In this document: positions 30,285-39,346 of the stretch, one piece after another
Numbering within the stretch: position 1 is the stretch's first letter
How the letters are laid out: each line of letters begins with the position of its first letter
DNA from: Pseudomonas triclosanedens
GTDB taxonomy: Bacteria > Pseudomonadota > Gammaproteobacteria > Pseudomonadales > Pseudomonadaceae
Direction: 5' to 3'
NCBI RefSeq assembly: GCF_026686735.1
Contig: NZ_CP113432.1
Span: 4,391,001-4,455,000, forward strand
DNA: 64,000 nt
The notes under the pieces: model-generated
Database searches by the model: none
Seen by the model: the letters and a program-made list of their open reading frames with translations, nothing else
What the model was told of the DNA's origin: nothing
Program-made: the position numbers and the translations under genes

Positions 30285-30376
30285 GAGTATCCCTCTGACG
30301 AAAAATGGCCCGGACACTCTAGGAAGTAAGGGGCCACACGGTCAATCGCGGGCGGCCCGGAATAAAGTCGGGTAGC

Positions 30377-31792
30377 TCACTCCGCCAGGGCCGCCCTTGC
30401 CTCGCCACGGACCGGGCCCTGGCGTTTCAGGCGATAGCAGCCGTACATCACCAGTAGCCAGAGCGGAATCGCATAGACCGACACCTGAATGCCCGGGGTG
30501 AACAGCATGACGCCGAGGATGAACAGCACGAAGCCCAGGCACAGCCAGTTGCCCAGCGGATACCACACGGCGCGGAAGGCGGTGCGGGTGCCCTGCGCAT
30601 CCATCCGTGCACGGAACTTCAGGTGCGCCAGGCTGATCATCGCCCAGTTGATCACCAGGGCAGCCACCACCAGCGACATCAGCAACTCCAGCGCGCGCGC
30701 CGGGATCAGGTAGTTCACCAGCACGGCAAGGAAGGTCACGGCCGCCGAGACCAGCAGCGAGCGCACCGGCACGCCGCGGCTGTCCACCCTGGCCAGCGCG
30801 CGCGGAGCGTCGCCCTGCTCCGCCAGGCCCACCAGCATGCGGCCGTTGCAGTAGGTGCCGCTGTTGTAGACCGAGAGCGCGGCAGTGAGCACCACGAAGT
30901 TGAGCACGTGAGCCGCGGTGCCGCTGCCGATCATCGAGAATATCTGCACGAACGGGCTGCCGCTGTAGGAGTCGCCGGAGGCGTTCAGCGTTTGCAGCAG
31001 GCTGTCCCAGGGCGTCAGCGACAGCAGCACGGTGAGGGCGCCGATGTAGAAGATGAGGATGCGGTAGATGACCTGGTTGATCGCCTTGGGGATCACGGTC
31101 TTCGGCCTGTCGGCCTCGGCGGCGGTGAAACCGAGCATCTCCAGCCCGCCGAAGGAGAACATGATGATCGCCATTGCCATCACCAGCCCGCTGACGCCAT
31201 TGGGGAAGAAGCCACCATGCGCCCACAGGTTGCTGACCGTGGCCTGCTCGCCGCCGCTGCCGCTGGCCAGCAGGTAGCAGCCCAGGGCGATCATGCCGAC
31301 GATGGCGGCAACCTTGATGATGGCGAACCAGAACTCCGCCTCGCCGAAGGCCTTCACGTTGAACAGGTTGATGGCGTTGACCACCACGAAGAACAGCGCG
31401 GCACTGGCCCAGGTCGGCACGTCCGGCCACCAGTAATGGATGTACTTGCCCACCGCGGTGAGTTCCGACATGCCCACCAGGATGTACAGCACCCAGCAGT
31501 TCCAGCCCGAGAGGAAGCCGGCGAAACCGCCCCAGTACTTGTGCGCGAAGTGGCTGAAGGAGCCTGCGACGGGCTCCTCGACGATCATCTCGCCGAGCTG
31601 GCGCATGATCAGGAAGGCAATGAAGCCGGCGATGGCATAGCCAAGGATCATCGACGGCCCGGCGGACTTGAGTACACCGGCGGAGCCCAGGAACAACCCG
31701 GTACCGATGGCGCCGCCCAGGGCGATCAACTGGATATGGCGATTCTTCAGGCCCCGCTGGAGCTGGCCTGCGTGTTGAGTTTCACGCGTCAT
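30377..31792 (-). CDS. aroP: AroP-type amino acid permease (APC family)
   Basis: 471 residues with twelve predicted helices. The family opening is LKNRHIQLIALGGAIGTGLF, followed by helix 3 hallmarks LGEMIVEEPVAGSFSHFA and the internal IMFSFGGLEMLGFTAAEA. It belongs to the AroP/PheP/CycA group of H+-symporters in the inner membrane. Aromatic amino acid specificity is inferred from its position downstream of maiA and hpd on the same strand, and from the aroP2 next to hpd remembered from P. aeruginosa. It would supply Phe/Tyr to PhhABC and Hpd. Confidence 0.9.
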   Translation of the reverse strand: MTRETQHAGQLQRGLKNRHIQLIALGGAIGTGLFLGSAGVLKSAGPSMILGYAIAGFIAFLIMRQLGEMIVEEPVAGSFSHFAHKYWGGFAGFLSGWNCWVLYILVGMSELTAVGKYIHYWWPDVPTWASAALFFVVVNAINLFNVKAFGEAEFWFAIIKVAAIVGMIALGCYLLASGSGGEQATVSNLWAHGGFFPNGVSGLVMAMAIIMFSFGGLEMLGFTAAEADRPKTVIPKAINQVIYRILIFYIGALTVLLSLTPWDSLLQTLNASGDSYSGSPFVQIFSMIGSGTAAHVLNFVVLTAALSVYNSGTYCNGRMLVGLAEQGDAPRALARVDSRGVPVRSLLVSAAVTFLAVLVNYLIPARALELLMSLVVAALVINWAMISLAHLKFRARMDAQGTRTAFRAVWYPLGNWLCLGFVLFILGVMLFTPGIQVSVYAIPLWLLVMYGCYRLKRQGPVRGEARAALAE

Positions 31793-31873
31793 GCGTCACC
31801 TGTTGTTTTTATCTGTGACGTGAATCGGCCGCCCGGCTCGTGGCTGGGCGGTGCGGGCAAGGTAGAACGGAGC

Positions 31874-32515
31874 TTACTGGGCGTCGGGCTGCACCTCCGG
31901 GGCAGCTTGCTGGAAGGCTTCAAGGGGCTCGCAGCGCGCGGCGATGGCGAGCAGGCGCGGGCAACCGGAAAGGTCGCAGCCGAAGCGCCGCGCGTTGTAC
32001 AACTGGGGAACCAGGCAGGCTTCGAAATAACCGGGGCGTTCGCCCAGGGACAGCGGGCCGGTCCAGGCGGCAACGCCCTGTTCCACCGCGTGCAGTCCGG
32101 TTTCGACCCAGTGTCGGATCCAGGCGTTCTTCGCGTCGTCCGCCACGCCCAGCGGGCCGCTGAGGTACTGCAGTACGCGCAGGTTGTTCAGCGGATGGAT
32201 GTCGCAGGCGATGTGCAGGGCCAGCGCACGAACCTGGGCACGCTGCAGCGCATCGCGCGGCAGCAGGCTCGGTTGCGGATGGGTTTCGTCGAGGTATTCG
32301 AGGATGGCCAGGGACTGCGCGATGCGCGCATCGCCGTCCACCAGCAACGGCACCAGTTCCTGCGGGTTGAGTGCCTTGTAGTCGGCAGCGTGCTGCTGGC
32401 CGCCGTCCTTCACCAGGTGCACCGGCACCTGACGGTAGGCCAGGCCCTTGAGGCCCAGGGCAATGCGCACGCGGTAGGCGGCGCTGGAACGCCAGTAGGA
32501 GTACAGGGTGAGCAT
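31874..32515 (-). CDS. maiA: Maleylacetoacetate isomerase (zeta-class GST)
   Basis: 213 residues. The zeta-GST active-site motif SSAAYRVRIALGLKGL is at about 10-25, and NPQELVPLLVDG plus the IAQSLAILEYLDE glutathione-binding segment are present. MaiA isomerises 4-maleylacetoacetate to fumarylacetoacetate in the homogentisate pathway. It is placed between hpd (51-base gap) and aroP (81-base gap) on one strand. hmgA and fahA, which act before and after it, are not in this window, so the pathway is split over loci. Confidence 0.93.
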   Translation of the reverse strand: MLTLYSYWRSSAAYRVRIALGLKGLAYRQVPVHLVKDGGQQHAADYKALNPQELVPLLVDGDARIAQSLAILEYLDETHPQPSLLPRDALQRAQVRALALHIACDIHPLNNLRVLQYLSGPLGVADDAKNAWIRHWVETGLHAVEQGVAAWTGPLSLGERPGYFEACLVPQLYNARRFGCDLSGCPRLLAIAARCEPLEAFQQAAPEVQPDAQ

Positions 32516-32566
32516 GGCGGACTCCGGGGGCAGCCACGCTCCTCGCGCGGCCGCCCGGCAAACGAG

Positions 32567-33649
32567 CTACTTGTCGGAGATCACGCCACGGCGAATCTGA
32601 TCTTCCTCGATGGACTCGAACAGGGCCTTGAAGTTGCCCTCGCCGAAACCCTGGTTGCCCTTGCGCTGGATGATCTCGAAGAAGATCGGGCCGATCACCG
32701 TGTTGGTGAAGATCTGCAGCAGGATACCGTCGTCACCCGGCGCGCCGTCGATCAGGATGTTCAGTTCGCGCAGTTGCTCCAGCGGTTCGCCGTGGCCGGC
32801 GACGCGGCTGTCGACCTTCTCGTAGTAGGTGTCCGGGGTGCTCATGAAGTCCACGCCGTTGGCGCGCAGCTTGCGCACGGTGGCATAGATATCGTCGGTA
32901 GTCAGGGCGATGTGCTGGATGCCTTCGCCGTGGTACTCGCGGATGAACTCCTCGATCTGCGAGGTATCGTCCGCCGACTCGTTGATCGGGATGCGGATCT
33001 TGCCGCAAGGCGCAGTCATGGCGCGGGAGAACAGGCCGGTGAGCTTGCCTTCGATATCGAAGTAGCGGATTTCGCGGAAATTGGCGATGCGCTCGTAGAA
33101 GCCCGACCAGACGTCCATCTGTCCGCGCTTGACGTTATGGGTCAGGTGGTCGATGCACAGCAGGCCGACGGCATTGTCACCGGCGGTACGGCCTTCGATG
33201 AACTCGAAGTCGACGTCGTAGATGCTCTTGTCGCCATAGCGGTCGACGAGATATAGCAACGAGCCGCCGATACCTTCGACACACGGAATGTTCAGCTCGC
33301 CGAAGTTGGCGTGGCTGCCAACCAGCCTGGCGCCCTGGGACTCGACATAGGCGGCGGCCTGCGCTGCATTCTTCACCCGGAAGGCCATCGCGCAGGCGCT
33401 CGGCCCGTGTTTCCTGGCGAACTCGTGAACGTGACCGGTGGGGCTGCCGTTGAGCACGATGTTGATGTCGTTCTGCTGGAACAGGAAGACTTCCTTGGAG
33501 CGGTGCTTGGCGGTCTCGGTGAACCCCATGCCGGTGAACAACTGGCGCAGTTGCTCGATGCCCTGCGCGTCGGGGGCGGTGAATTCGACGAACTCGAAGC
33601 CGTCGGTGCCGATTGGGTTGTGTTGCTCGATCTTGGTCACGGCGTTCAT
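32567..33649 (-). CDS. hpd: 4-hydroxyphenylpyruvate dioxygenase
   Basis: 360 residues. It converts 4-hydroxyphenylpyruvate, the PhhC product, to homogentisate. The Fe(II) ligands are visible: H168 in CIDHLTHNV, H246 in GIQHIALTT and E325 in PIFFEIIQRKG. The C-terminal GNFKALFESIEEDQIRRG forms the gate helix. GAGGAGG precedes the ATG. It heads hpd-maiA-aroP, and two TyrR-box-like sequences lie upstream, so PhhR may control it along with phhABC. Confidence 0.96.
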   Translation of the reverse strand: MNAVTKIEQHNPIGTDGFEFVEFTAPDAQGIEQLRQLFTGMGFTETAKHRSKEVFLFQQNDINIVLNGSPTGHVHEFARKHGPSACAMAFRVKNAAQAAAYVESQGARLVGSHANFGELNIPCVEGIGGSLLYLVDRYGDKSIYDVDFEFIEGRTAGDNAVGLLCIDHLTHNVKRGQMDVWSGFYERIANFREIRYFDIEGKLTGLFSRAMTAPCGKIRIPINESADDTSQIEEFIREYHGEGIQHIALTTDDIYATVRKLRANGVDFMSTPDTYYEKVDSRVAGHGEPLEQLRELNILIDGAPGDDGILLQIFTNTVIGPIFFEIIQRKGNQGFGEGNFKALFESIEEDQIRRGVISDK

Positions 33650-33785
33650 CCGGCCTCCTCTTTGTCGTTATCGGCTGGCTCGGCGCGGGGCCGTCCAGGC
33701 GTCTGGAATGCCTTCATCTCAACCCTGCGCGGCGCCGCGGACAAGCCGCTGCGGCGAGGCCCGGCTGCGGCCCGGCCCGGCTGCG

Positions 33786-33803
33786 CGGCAAGAAATCCTT
33801 ACG
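33786..33803 (-). promoter_or_regulatory. Weak TyrR/PhhR-like site upstream of hpd (distal)
   Basis: CGGCAA-GAAATC-CTTACG matches TGTAAA-N6-TTTACA at 7 of 12 positions. It shares the identical N6 core GAAATC with the stronger copy at 33837-33854. It lies about 140 bases upstream of the hpd start. Confidence 0.3.
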
Positions 33804-33836
33804 CGCCCCGACGCCCCCTGCGGCGAGCCGCCGCAC

Positions 33837-33854
33837 CGTAAAGAAATCATGACA
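33837..33854 (-). promoter_or_regulatory. TyrR/PhhR-like site upstream of hpd
   Basis: CGTAAA-GAAATC-ATGACA matches the TyrR consensus at 9 of 12 positions, the same score as the phhA box, and lies 51 bases from the weaker copy. It is far (about 190 bases) from the hpd ATG but also about 100 bases from the divergent AraC gene, so either promoter could be the target. Confidence 0.45.
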
Positions 33855-33951
33855 AGGTGGTGCGACAGCCTTCCAGCGCGAGCAGGCGCATCTCGCCAGC
33901 GGCCGCTCCGGTTAGCTACCATGCGCGACATCTTCCTCGCCGAATTCGCCA

Positions 33952-34719
33952 ATGGCCCGCGCCGCACCTCCGGATTTCGACGCCACGACCGCGTCACTTC
34001 GCGCCCTCGCCCGCAGCTACCCGCGCGGGCTGCACATCGAGCCGCATTCCCACGATTGGGGCCAGGTGCTGTACGCAATGTCCGGGGTGATGTGGGTGGA
34101 AACGCCGCACGAAGCGCTGCTGGTGCCGCCCAACCGCGCCGTCTGGCTGCCGCCGCGCGTGCCCCACGGCATCCGTGTGGTCAGCGAGCTGCAGATGCGC
34201 AACATCTACCTGCGGCCGGGAACCGCTGACTCGCTGGGCGAACAGGTGCAGGCCTTCGAGGTGGGCGGCCTGTTGCGCGAGCTGATCCTGCATCTGGTCG
34301 AGCACGAGAGCGAACCGGACACCGACTACTACCAGGCACTGTCGCGGCTCGCTGTGCTGGAGCTGCAGCGAGCGCGCAGCCTGCTGCTGCGGGTTCCGCT
34401 GCCGGACGAGTCCGACCGCCGCCTGTCGAACCTGTGCCAGGCAGTGATGGCCGAGCCGTCCCAGGAGATTTCCTTCGAGCAGCACGCCGCCGACGCCGGC
34501 GCCAGCGTGCGTACCCTCGCCCGCCTGCTCCAGCGCAGCCTGGGCATGGGCTTCGCCCAATGGCGCCGCCAGGTGCAATTGGCCACGGCGGTGGCGCAGT
34601 TGAGCGAGGGCGTTCCGGTGAGCACCGTTGCCCATGCGCTGGGCTACCAGCCAGGCAGCTTCAGCGAGATGTTTCGGCGCGAACTGGGCGTTACGCCGTC
34701 GGAGTACTGCGCCCGGTAG
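33952..34719 (+). CDS. AraC-family regulator with N-terminal cupin
   Basis: 255 residues. The N-terminal cupin (about 15-95) has the metal-site-like histidines in RGLHIEPHSHDWGQVLYAMS and VWLPPRVPHGIRV. The C-terminal double HTH (about 160-255) reads EQHAADAGASVRTLARLLQRS and VAHALGYQPGSFSEMFRRELG, ending in TPSEYCAR. Cupin-AraC proteins of this short type often control a neighbouring oxidoreductase or exporter, here probably the XapX/oxidoreductase pair downstream. It is divergent from hpd and transcribed toward the xapX-like gene. Confidence 0.9.
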   Translation: MARAAPPDFDATTASLRALARSYPRGLHIEPHSHDWGQVLYAMSGVMWVETPHEALLVPPNRAVWLPPRVPHGIRVVSELQMRNIYLRPGTADSLGEQVQAFEVGGLLRELILHLVEHESEPDTDYYQALSRLAVLELQRARSLLLRVPLPDESDRRLSNLCQAVMAEPSQEISFEQHAADAGASVRTLARLLQRSLGMGFAQWRRQVQLATAVAQLSEGVPVSTVAHALGYQPGSFSEMFRRELGVTPSEYCAR

Positions 34720-34849
34720 CGCCTGCGCGGCCCCGGCGCGGCCCGCCATCTGTCCGATATTCCGAAGTCGATGACCGGCGCCAGCCGGTACGCCACCCTA
34801 GACTTCAGGCACTCCATTTCCCACCGTCGGGTGCGCCGCGGAGAGTGCC

Positions 34850-35011
34850 ATGAACTACCTGATTTCCCTGGCCATCGGCATCGCCGTCGGCCTCGCTTAT
34901 CACTTCCTCGACTTCCGCTCGCCGGCCCCCCCGCTGGTGGCGCTGGTCGGCCTGCTCGGCATGCAGATCGGCGAGAACGCGCTGCCGCTGCTGACCCGCT
35001 GGCTGCACTGA
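34850..35011 (+). CDS. XapX-domain small membrane protein
   Basis: 53 residues: MNYLISLAIGIAVGLAYHF, then DFRSPAPPLVALVGLLGMQI, then a short polar tail ending TRWLH. This is a complete XapX/DUF1427 protein: two membrane helices with the conserved RSPAPP turn and the second helix GLLGM. A GGAGAG site precedes the ATG. Such tiny proteins are usually found next to AraC regulators and oxidoreductases; function unknown. It is followed 35 bases later by the quinone-oxidoreductase-like gene. Confidence 0.85.
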   Translation: MNYLISLAIGIAVGLAYHFLDFRSPAPPLVALVGLLGMQIGENALPLLTRWLH

Positions 35012-35046
35012 AACCTTTCTTCACCCACGTCACCAGGACCTGCACC

Positions 35047-36003
35047 ATGAAAGCCCTGCAATTCGACCGTACCGGCGACCTCGCCGCCCTGAGCTTCACC
35101 GACATCGCCGAGCCGATTCCGGCCGCCGGCGAAGTGCTGGTGGAAGTACGCGCCGCCGGCCTCAACCCCAGCGATGTGAAGAACGTGCTCGGCCGTTTCC
35201 CCTACACCACCCTGCCCCGCGTGCCGGGCCGCGACTTCGCTGGCGTGGTGATCAAGGGTCCGGCCGAGCTGGTCGGAAAATCCGTGTGGGGCACCGGCAA
35301 GGGCCTGGGCTTCACCCGCAACGGCAGCCATGCGCAATTGATGAGCGTGCCGATGGGCGGCGTGGCGCCGATGCCCGAGCGCATGAGCTTCGCCCAGGCC
35401 GCCAGTTGTGGCGTGCCGTTCACCACTGCCTGGGATGCACTGGAGCGCAGCCAGGTGTGCACGGGCACCCGCCTGCTGGTGATCGGCTTGGGCGCGGTTG
35501 GCGCCGCCGCCATTTCGCTGGCCAAGGCCCGCGGCGCACAGGTGCTGGGCGCGGTGCGGCGCGAGCAGGCCCAGGCAGGGTTACAGGCCCAGGGCGTGCC
35601 GACCCTCCTGCTGAGCGGCGCGGAAACCCTGGCCGCGCAGGTGGAAGAGCACTTCCCCGGCGGCGCCGAGGTGATCTTCGATACCACCGGTTTCTGGCTT
35701 CCCGCCGCGGTCAGCGCGCTGACAACTTTCGGCCGCATCGCGATCATCGCCGCGCCGGTGGACGGACACGTGCAGTTGCCTGCCCTGGCGCTGTATCGCC
35801 GTGGCGGCTCGGTCGTCGGTGTGAATTCGCTGCTGTACGACGCCGTCGCCTGCGCGGCGATGCTGCGCCAGTTCGGCCAATGGTTCGACGACGGCAGGCT
35901 GCCGCTGCCTTCCGGCCTGTGCGAGGTACCGCTGAGCGAAGGTGTACAGCGCTACCACGAAATCAACGAAGGGAGCAGCGAGAAGATCATCCTGCTGCCC
36001 TGA
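35047..36003 (+). CDS. Medium-chain dehydrogenase/quinone oxidoreductase-like protein
   Basis: 318 residues of the MDR superfamily. The GroES-like N-terminal domain (1-120) has GLNPSDVKNVLGRF and VPGRDFAGVV but none of the Cys/His set for structural or catalytic zinc, so it is a QOR-type enzyme. The Rossmann part has LLVIGLGAVGAAAISLAKARGA around 140-160 for NADPH, and C-terminal EVPLSEGVQRYHEINEGSS. It is probably an NADPH-dependent quinone or enone reductase. It is operonic with xapX, downstream of an AraC-cupin regulator. Confidence 0.88.
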   Translation: MKALQFDRTGDLAALSFTDIAEPIPAAGEVLVEVRAAGLNPSDVKNVLGRFPYTTLPRVPGRDFAGVVIKGPAELVGKSVWGTGKGLGFTRNGSHAQLMSVPMGGVAPMPERMSFAQAASCGVPFTTAWDALERSQVCTGTRLLVIGLGAVGAAAISLAKARGAQVLGAVRREQAQAGLQAQGVPTLLLSGAETLAAQVEEHFPGGAEVIFDTTGFWLPAAVSALTTFGRIAIIAAPVDGHVQLPALALYRRGGSVVGVNSLLYDAVACAAMLRQFGQWFDDGRLPLPSGLCEVPLSEGVQRYHEINEGSSEKIILLP

Positions 36004-36021
36004 CAGGCATGCGGCTGCGGG

Positions 36022-36810
36022 CTAGCCCGCAGCCTGCATCGGCTCCCGCCGCGAACCGCCCTGCGCCTGCTCCAGCGCCATGCAGTAGTCGAGGAACAGG
36101 CGCATGTAGCCATAGCTCTTGCAGATCGCCTCGCGCAGCTCCAGGCAGCGAGGCGCGGTCATCCGTGGGCCGCTGAGGGTGCAGATGATCTCCAGCGCTT
36201 CCCACGGATGGTCATCGTCGTAGCGGGCATGCAGCTTGAGCCAGCGCATCGCCTCCTTGCGGGAGCCCGCCGGCAGCGAACGCTCGTAGGCATCGCTGGA
36301 ACAGACGATCGCCGACCAGTCGCCCGTCGCGCCCTCGATGGCGTAGTTGGTAGCCGCCATCGACAGCGCCAGTGCATCGGTGGCGCAGGTATGCCAGCAC
36401 CAGTGCCCTAGAGCATGCAGTTCGGCGGGCACCAACTGGGCCTTCAGCTCCGCCAGAGTCACTCCGTAGGACTCCGCCCAGTGCAACCAATAGTCGGCGT
36501 GATTGAGTTCGACGCGGATGTTGCGCATCAGCCAGCGCCGCGCCATGTCTTCCCCGGGGCTTCGCCCGAAGCGCGTCTTGAGCAGGTTCTGCGACATGTA
36601 CAGGGGGAACTGCTCCACCACCTGCCAGCCGCCGATGAGGAAGGCGCGCATGGTCTGCCGGCTCAGTTGGCCGTCACGCATGCGTGCGTAGAGGGGATGG
36701 CCGACCACCGCCAGGCGGCTGCTCTCGCAGTCCTGCACGAGGCGTTGTGCCCAGACGGGGTAACTGGAAAGTTCCTTGAGCGGCCCACTACGAACAAAGG
36801 TGTCGTTCAT
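36022..36810 (-). CDS. TenA/PqqC-like (heme-oxygenase fold) protein
   Basis: 262 residues (GGAG precedes this ATG; an ATG nine codons upstream is less likely). It is all-helical, with the TENA/THI-4/PqqC pattern: HPLYARMRDGQLSRQTMRAF near 37-56, IGGWQVVEQFPLYMSQNLLK, MRNIRVELNHADYWLHWAES, and ALGHWCWHTCATDALALSMAATNYAIEG. The Glu/His residues in these helices suit a di-iron or cofactor-free oxygenase site. Pseudomonas relatives are labelled 'TenA family transcriptional regulator' without evidence. It is a single gene between the MDR enzyme and rbdA. Function unknown. Confidence 0.8.
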   Translation of the reverse strand: MNDTFVRSGPLKELSSYPVWAQRLVQDCESSRLAVVGHPLYARMRDGQLSRQTMRAFLIGGWQVVEQFPLYMSQNLLKTRFGRSPGEDMARRWLMRNIRVELNHADYWLHWAESYGVTLAELKAQLVPAELHALGHWCWHTCATDALALSMAATNYAIEGATGDWSAIVCSSDAYERSLPAGSRKEAMRWLKLHARYDDDHPWEALEIICTLSGPRMTAPRCLELREAICKSYGYMRLFLDYCMALEQAQGGSRREPMQAAG

Positions 36811-36886
36811 CCAAGGCTCCGTTGCCGGTCGATCCATGCAAGCACCGGTAAGACTGGCCTCAGGTTAGCCCTACCCACGCGCGGCG

Positions 36887-39346
36887 TCACCGTCCGGAGG
36901 TTGTGTTCGACTCAACGGTCGCCATTGCCGAATCGCGCAGGAAGCTCCGGTTGAATGCCTGCGGCCTGGCCAGGCCATAGCCCTGGGCGTAGTCGACGCC
37001 GATCTCGCGCAGCACGCCGAGGATTTCCTGCGACTCGACGAACTCCGCCACCGTGCGCTTCCCCATGACGTGACCGATCTGGTTGATCACCTGGACCATC
37101 GCCCGGTCGATGGGGTCGTCGAGCATGTCCTTGATGAAACTGCCATCGATCTTCAGATAGTCCACCGGCAGATGCTTGAGGTAGACAAAGGACGACATGC
37201 CGGCACAGAAGTCGTCGAGCGAGAAGCGATAGCCCAGGGTCTTGAGTTCCTGGATGAAGCGCGTCGCGTTGACCAGGTTGGCGATGGCGCTGGTTTCGGT
37301 GATCTCGAAGCAGATGCTGGCCGGCGCGATACCGTAGCGCGGCTGCATCTCGCGCAGGAAGTCGAGGAATGTTTCGTCGCCGATGGTTGCGCCGGAGAGG
37401 TTGATGGCGCAGGTCTGGATCGGCTCGTAGTCGCCCTCCGCCGCCCGAGCGGCCAGAGTGCGGAACGCGCTCTCGACCACCCAGCGGTCGATCTCCGGCA
37501 TCAGCCCGTAGCGCTCGGCCGCCGGGATGAAGTTGATCGGCGCCACCAAGCGTCCGTTCTCGTCGTTCAGCCGCAGCAGCAGCTCGACATGGGCGCCCTC
37601 GTCGGCATGCGGGTCGACCGGGTAGATCGATTGCGCGAACAGACAGAAGCGCTCCTCTTCCAGCGCCAGGCGAATGCGCTGGACCCAGGCCATCTCGCCG
37701 ACGCGGGTGGACAGCTCAGTATCGTCCGGACGGAACACCTGGGCGCGGTTGCGGCCCTTTTCCTTGGCCATGTAGCAGGCCATGTCGGCGCAGCGCAGTG
37801 CCTCTTCCACCGAAACCAGCATCGACGAAACGTGCACCACACCGATGCTGACGGTGATATTGAACGGGCGGGCCTCCCAGATGAAATGCAGGCTCTGGAC
37901 AGTCAGGCGGATACGCTCGCCGAGCTGCTCCGCCATGTCCGGCGGGCAGTTCTCCAGCAGGATGCCGAACTCGTCGCCCCCCAGCCGCGCGAGTGTGTCG
38001 CCTTCGCGCAGGCATTGCTGCAGCACCGAGCAGACCTGGCGCAACAGCTCATCCCCCGCCGCGTGCCCACAGGTATCGTTGACCAGCTTGAACTGGTCCA
38101 GGTCCAGGTACATCAGCGCATGGCGATCATCCATGTGCGCCGAGCGCTCCAGCGCCTGCTTGAGGCGGAATTCGAACTCGCGGCGGTTGGTCAGGCCGGT
38201 CAGCGCATCGTGGGTCGCCTGCCAGGACAGGCTGGCCATGTACTGACGCTCGCGGGTCATGTCGTGCATCACCAGCACGACGCCCACGACGCGGCCGTCG
38301 GCATGGATCGGTGTTCCCATCAGCGTCACCGCGACGGAAGTGCCGTCCAGGCGCTGGATCAGCTTGCTCGACTCACTGCCGCCATCCACCTCCCCGCGCA
38401 GGATCTGCCCCAGCAGCGGCAACCCTTCCTCCTGGCTGTTCTCGTCGAACACCCGCAGCAGCGAGCGCAGCGGCAAGCCGACGGCCATCGCACTGTCCCA
38501 GCCGATCATGCGTTCTGCGGCCGGATTGAAATAGGCAATGCACTCCTGGGCATCGAGGGTGACTACTCCATCGCCGATTGCCGCAAGGGTGGTCTGGGCG
38601 CGCTCCTTTTCGGTATCCAGAGCGCTCTCGAAGGCGCGCTGCTGGCGCAGCAGCTTGCGGGTGCGCCACACCGCCAGCAGGATCAGCGCCAGGCCGACCA
38701 GGCAGTTTGCGACCAGCAGTATCCGCATCAGCACCCGCGACCCCTCGCCGAGCGCAGCGGAGAACGCCATCGCCGCCGGCGTCACGCCATCGTTGATGTC
38801 CTGGATGCGGCTGCCCCAGTAGCTCAGGTCGCCAGCGCTGACCGCACCGGCCTGGATGCGCGCGTGCATCTCGCCGGCCAGGTGTTCAAGTTGGTCGAGG
38901 TAGGCGTCGCCGACGATCCAGCGCCGTACCGCCTCGTCGAAATAGCTGTACTCGTGGAAGTAGCGGTACAGCCAGATGAGGCTGTCGACGTCATCCGGGT
39001 GGTTGCCACCCGCCAGCGCACCGCGCCTGGCCGTTTCGATGTCTGGCGGATTCTGGTCGAGGGCCGTGCGGAACAGGCGGTCGCCCTGCGGGATGGCAAT
39101 CGCCGTCTGATAGCGCCGGAAGTCTTCCGGGTCGTAGGTCTGCCCGTAGCGCTGGAGATAGTGGATGGCGTCCTTCTGGCCTTTCGACCAGAGGCTTTCG
39201 CCACCGACGTAGGCACGGACGCCCGAGAGGATGAACAGGCTGCCGCCACCGATCAGCGCCTGCAACAGCGCCACCGCCATGAACGGCCATACCAGCCGCA
39301 GCATTCGGGTTCGTCGACGGATAGGCAAAAGTCCCAAGGCATCCAT
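36887..39346 (-). CDS. rbdA: RbdA-like PAS-GGDEF-EAL c-di-GMP enzyme
   Basis: 819 residues from MDALGLLPIRRR, matching my recollection of P. aeruginosa RbdA (about 818 aa); a frame-extended ATG at 39430 is possible. TM1 about 19-41, periplasmic sensor to about 205, TM2 about 208-230, a coiled linker, PAS (about 245-370), GGDEF (about 390-550) with intact RLGGDEFGIL near 453, and EAL (about 565-819). The EAL signature reads ELLLRL; NLSGATIGD and DDFCAGMSSFVYLKHLPVDYLKIDGSF in pieces supply the metal and loop-6 residues. RbdA degrades c-di-GMP and promotes biofilm dispersal. No strong ribosome site is seen at either start. Confidence 0.9.
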   Translation of the reverse strand: MDALGLLPIRRRTRMLRLVWPFMAVALLQALIGGGSLFILSGVRAYVGGESLWSKGQKDAIHYLQRYGQTYDPEDFRRYQTAIAIPQGDRLFRTALDQNPPDIETARRGALAGGNHPDDVDSLIWLYRYFHEYSYFDEAVRRWIVGDAYLDQLEHLAGEMHARIQAGAVSAGDLSYWGSRIQDINDGVTPAAMAFSAALGEGSRVLMRILLVANCLVGLALILLAVWRTRKLLRQQRAFESALDTEKERAQTTLAAIGDGVVTLDAQECIAYFNPAAERMIGWDSAMAVGLPLRSLLRVFDENSQEEGLPLLGQILRGEVDGGSESSKLIQRLDGTSVAVTLMGTPIHADGRVVGVVLVMHDMTRERQYMASLSWQATHDALTGLTNRREFEFRLKQALERSAHMDDRHALMYLDLDQFKLVNDTCGHAAGDELLRQVCSVLQQCLREGDTLARLGGDEFGILLENCPPDMAEQLGERIRLTVQSLHFIWEARPFNITVSIGVVHVSSMLVSVEEALRCADMACYMAKEKGRNRAQVFRPDDTELSTRVGEMAWVQRIRLALEEERFCLFAQSIYPVDPHADEGAHVELLLRLNDENGRLVAPINFIPAAERYGLMPEIDRWVVESAFRTLAARAAEGDYEPIQTCAINLSGATIGDETFLDFLREMQPRYGIAPASICFEITETSAIANLVNATRFIQELKTLGYRFSLDDFCAGMSSFVYLKHLPVDYLKIDGSFIKDMLDDPIDRAMVQVINQIGHVMGKRTVAEFVESQEILGVLREIGVDYAQGYGLARPQAFNRSFLRDSAMATVESNTTSGR

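Larger units (their letters stand above)
33650..33951. other. 302-base intergenic region between hpd and an AraC gene
   Basis: No gene supported. It contains two TyrR-like sites, described separately, and an extremely GC-rich tract (about 33735-33790). The promoter of hpd and that of the divergent AraC-type regulator must lie here. Confidence 0.5.
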
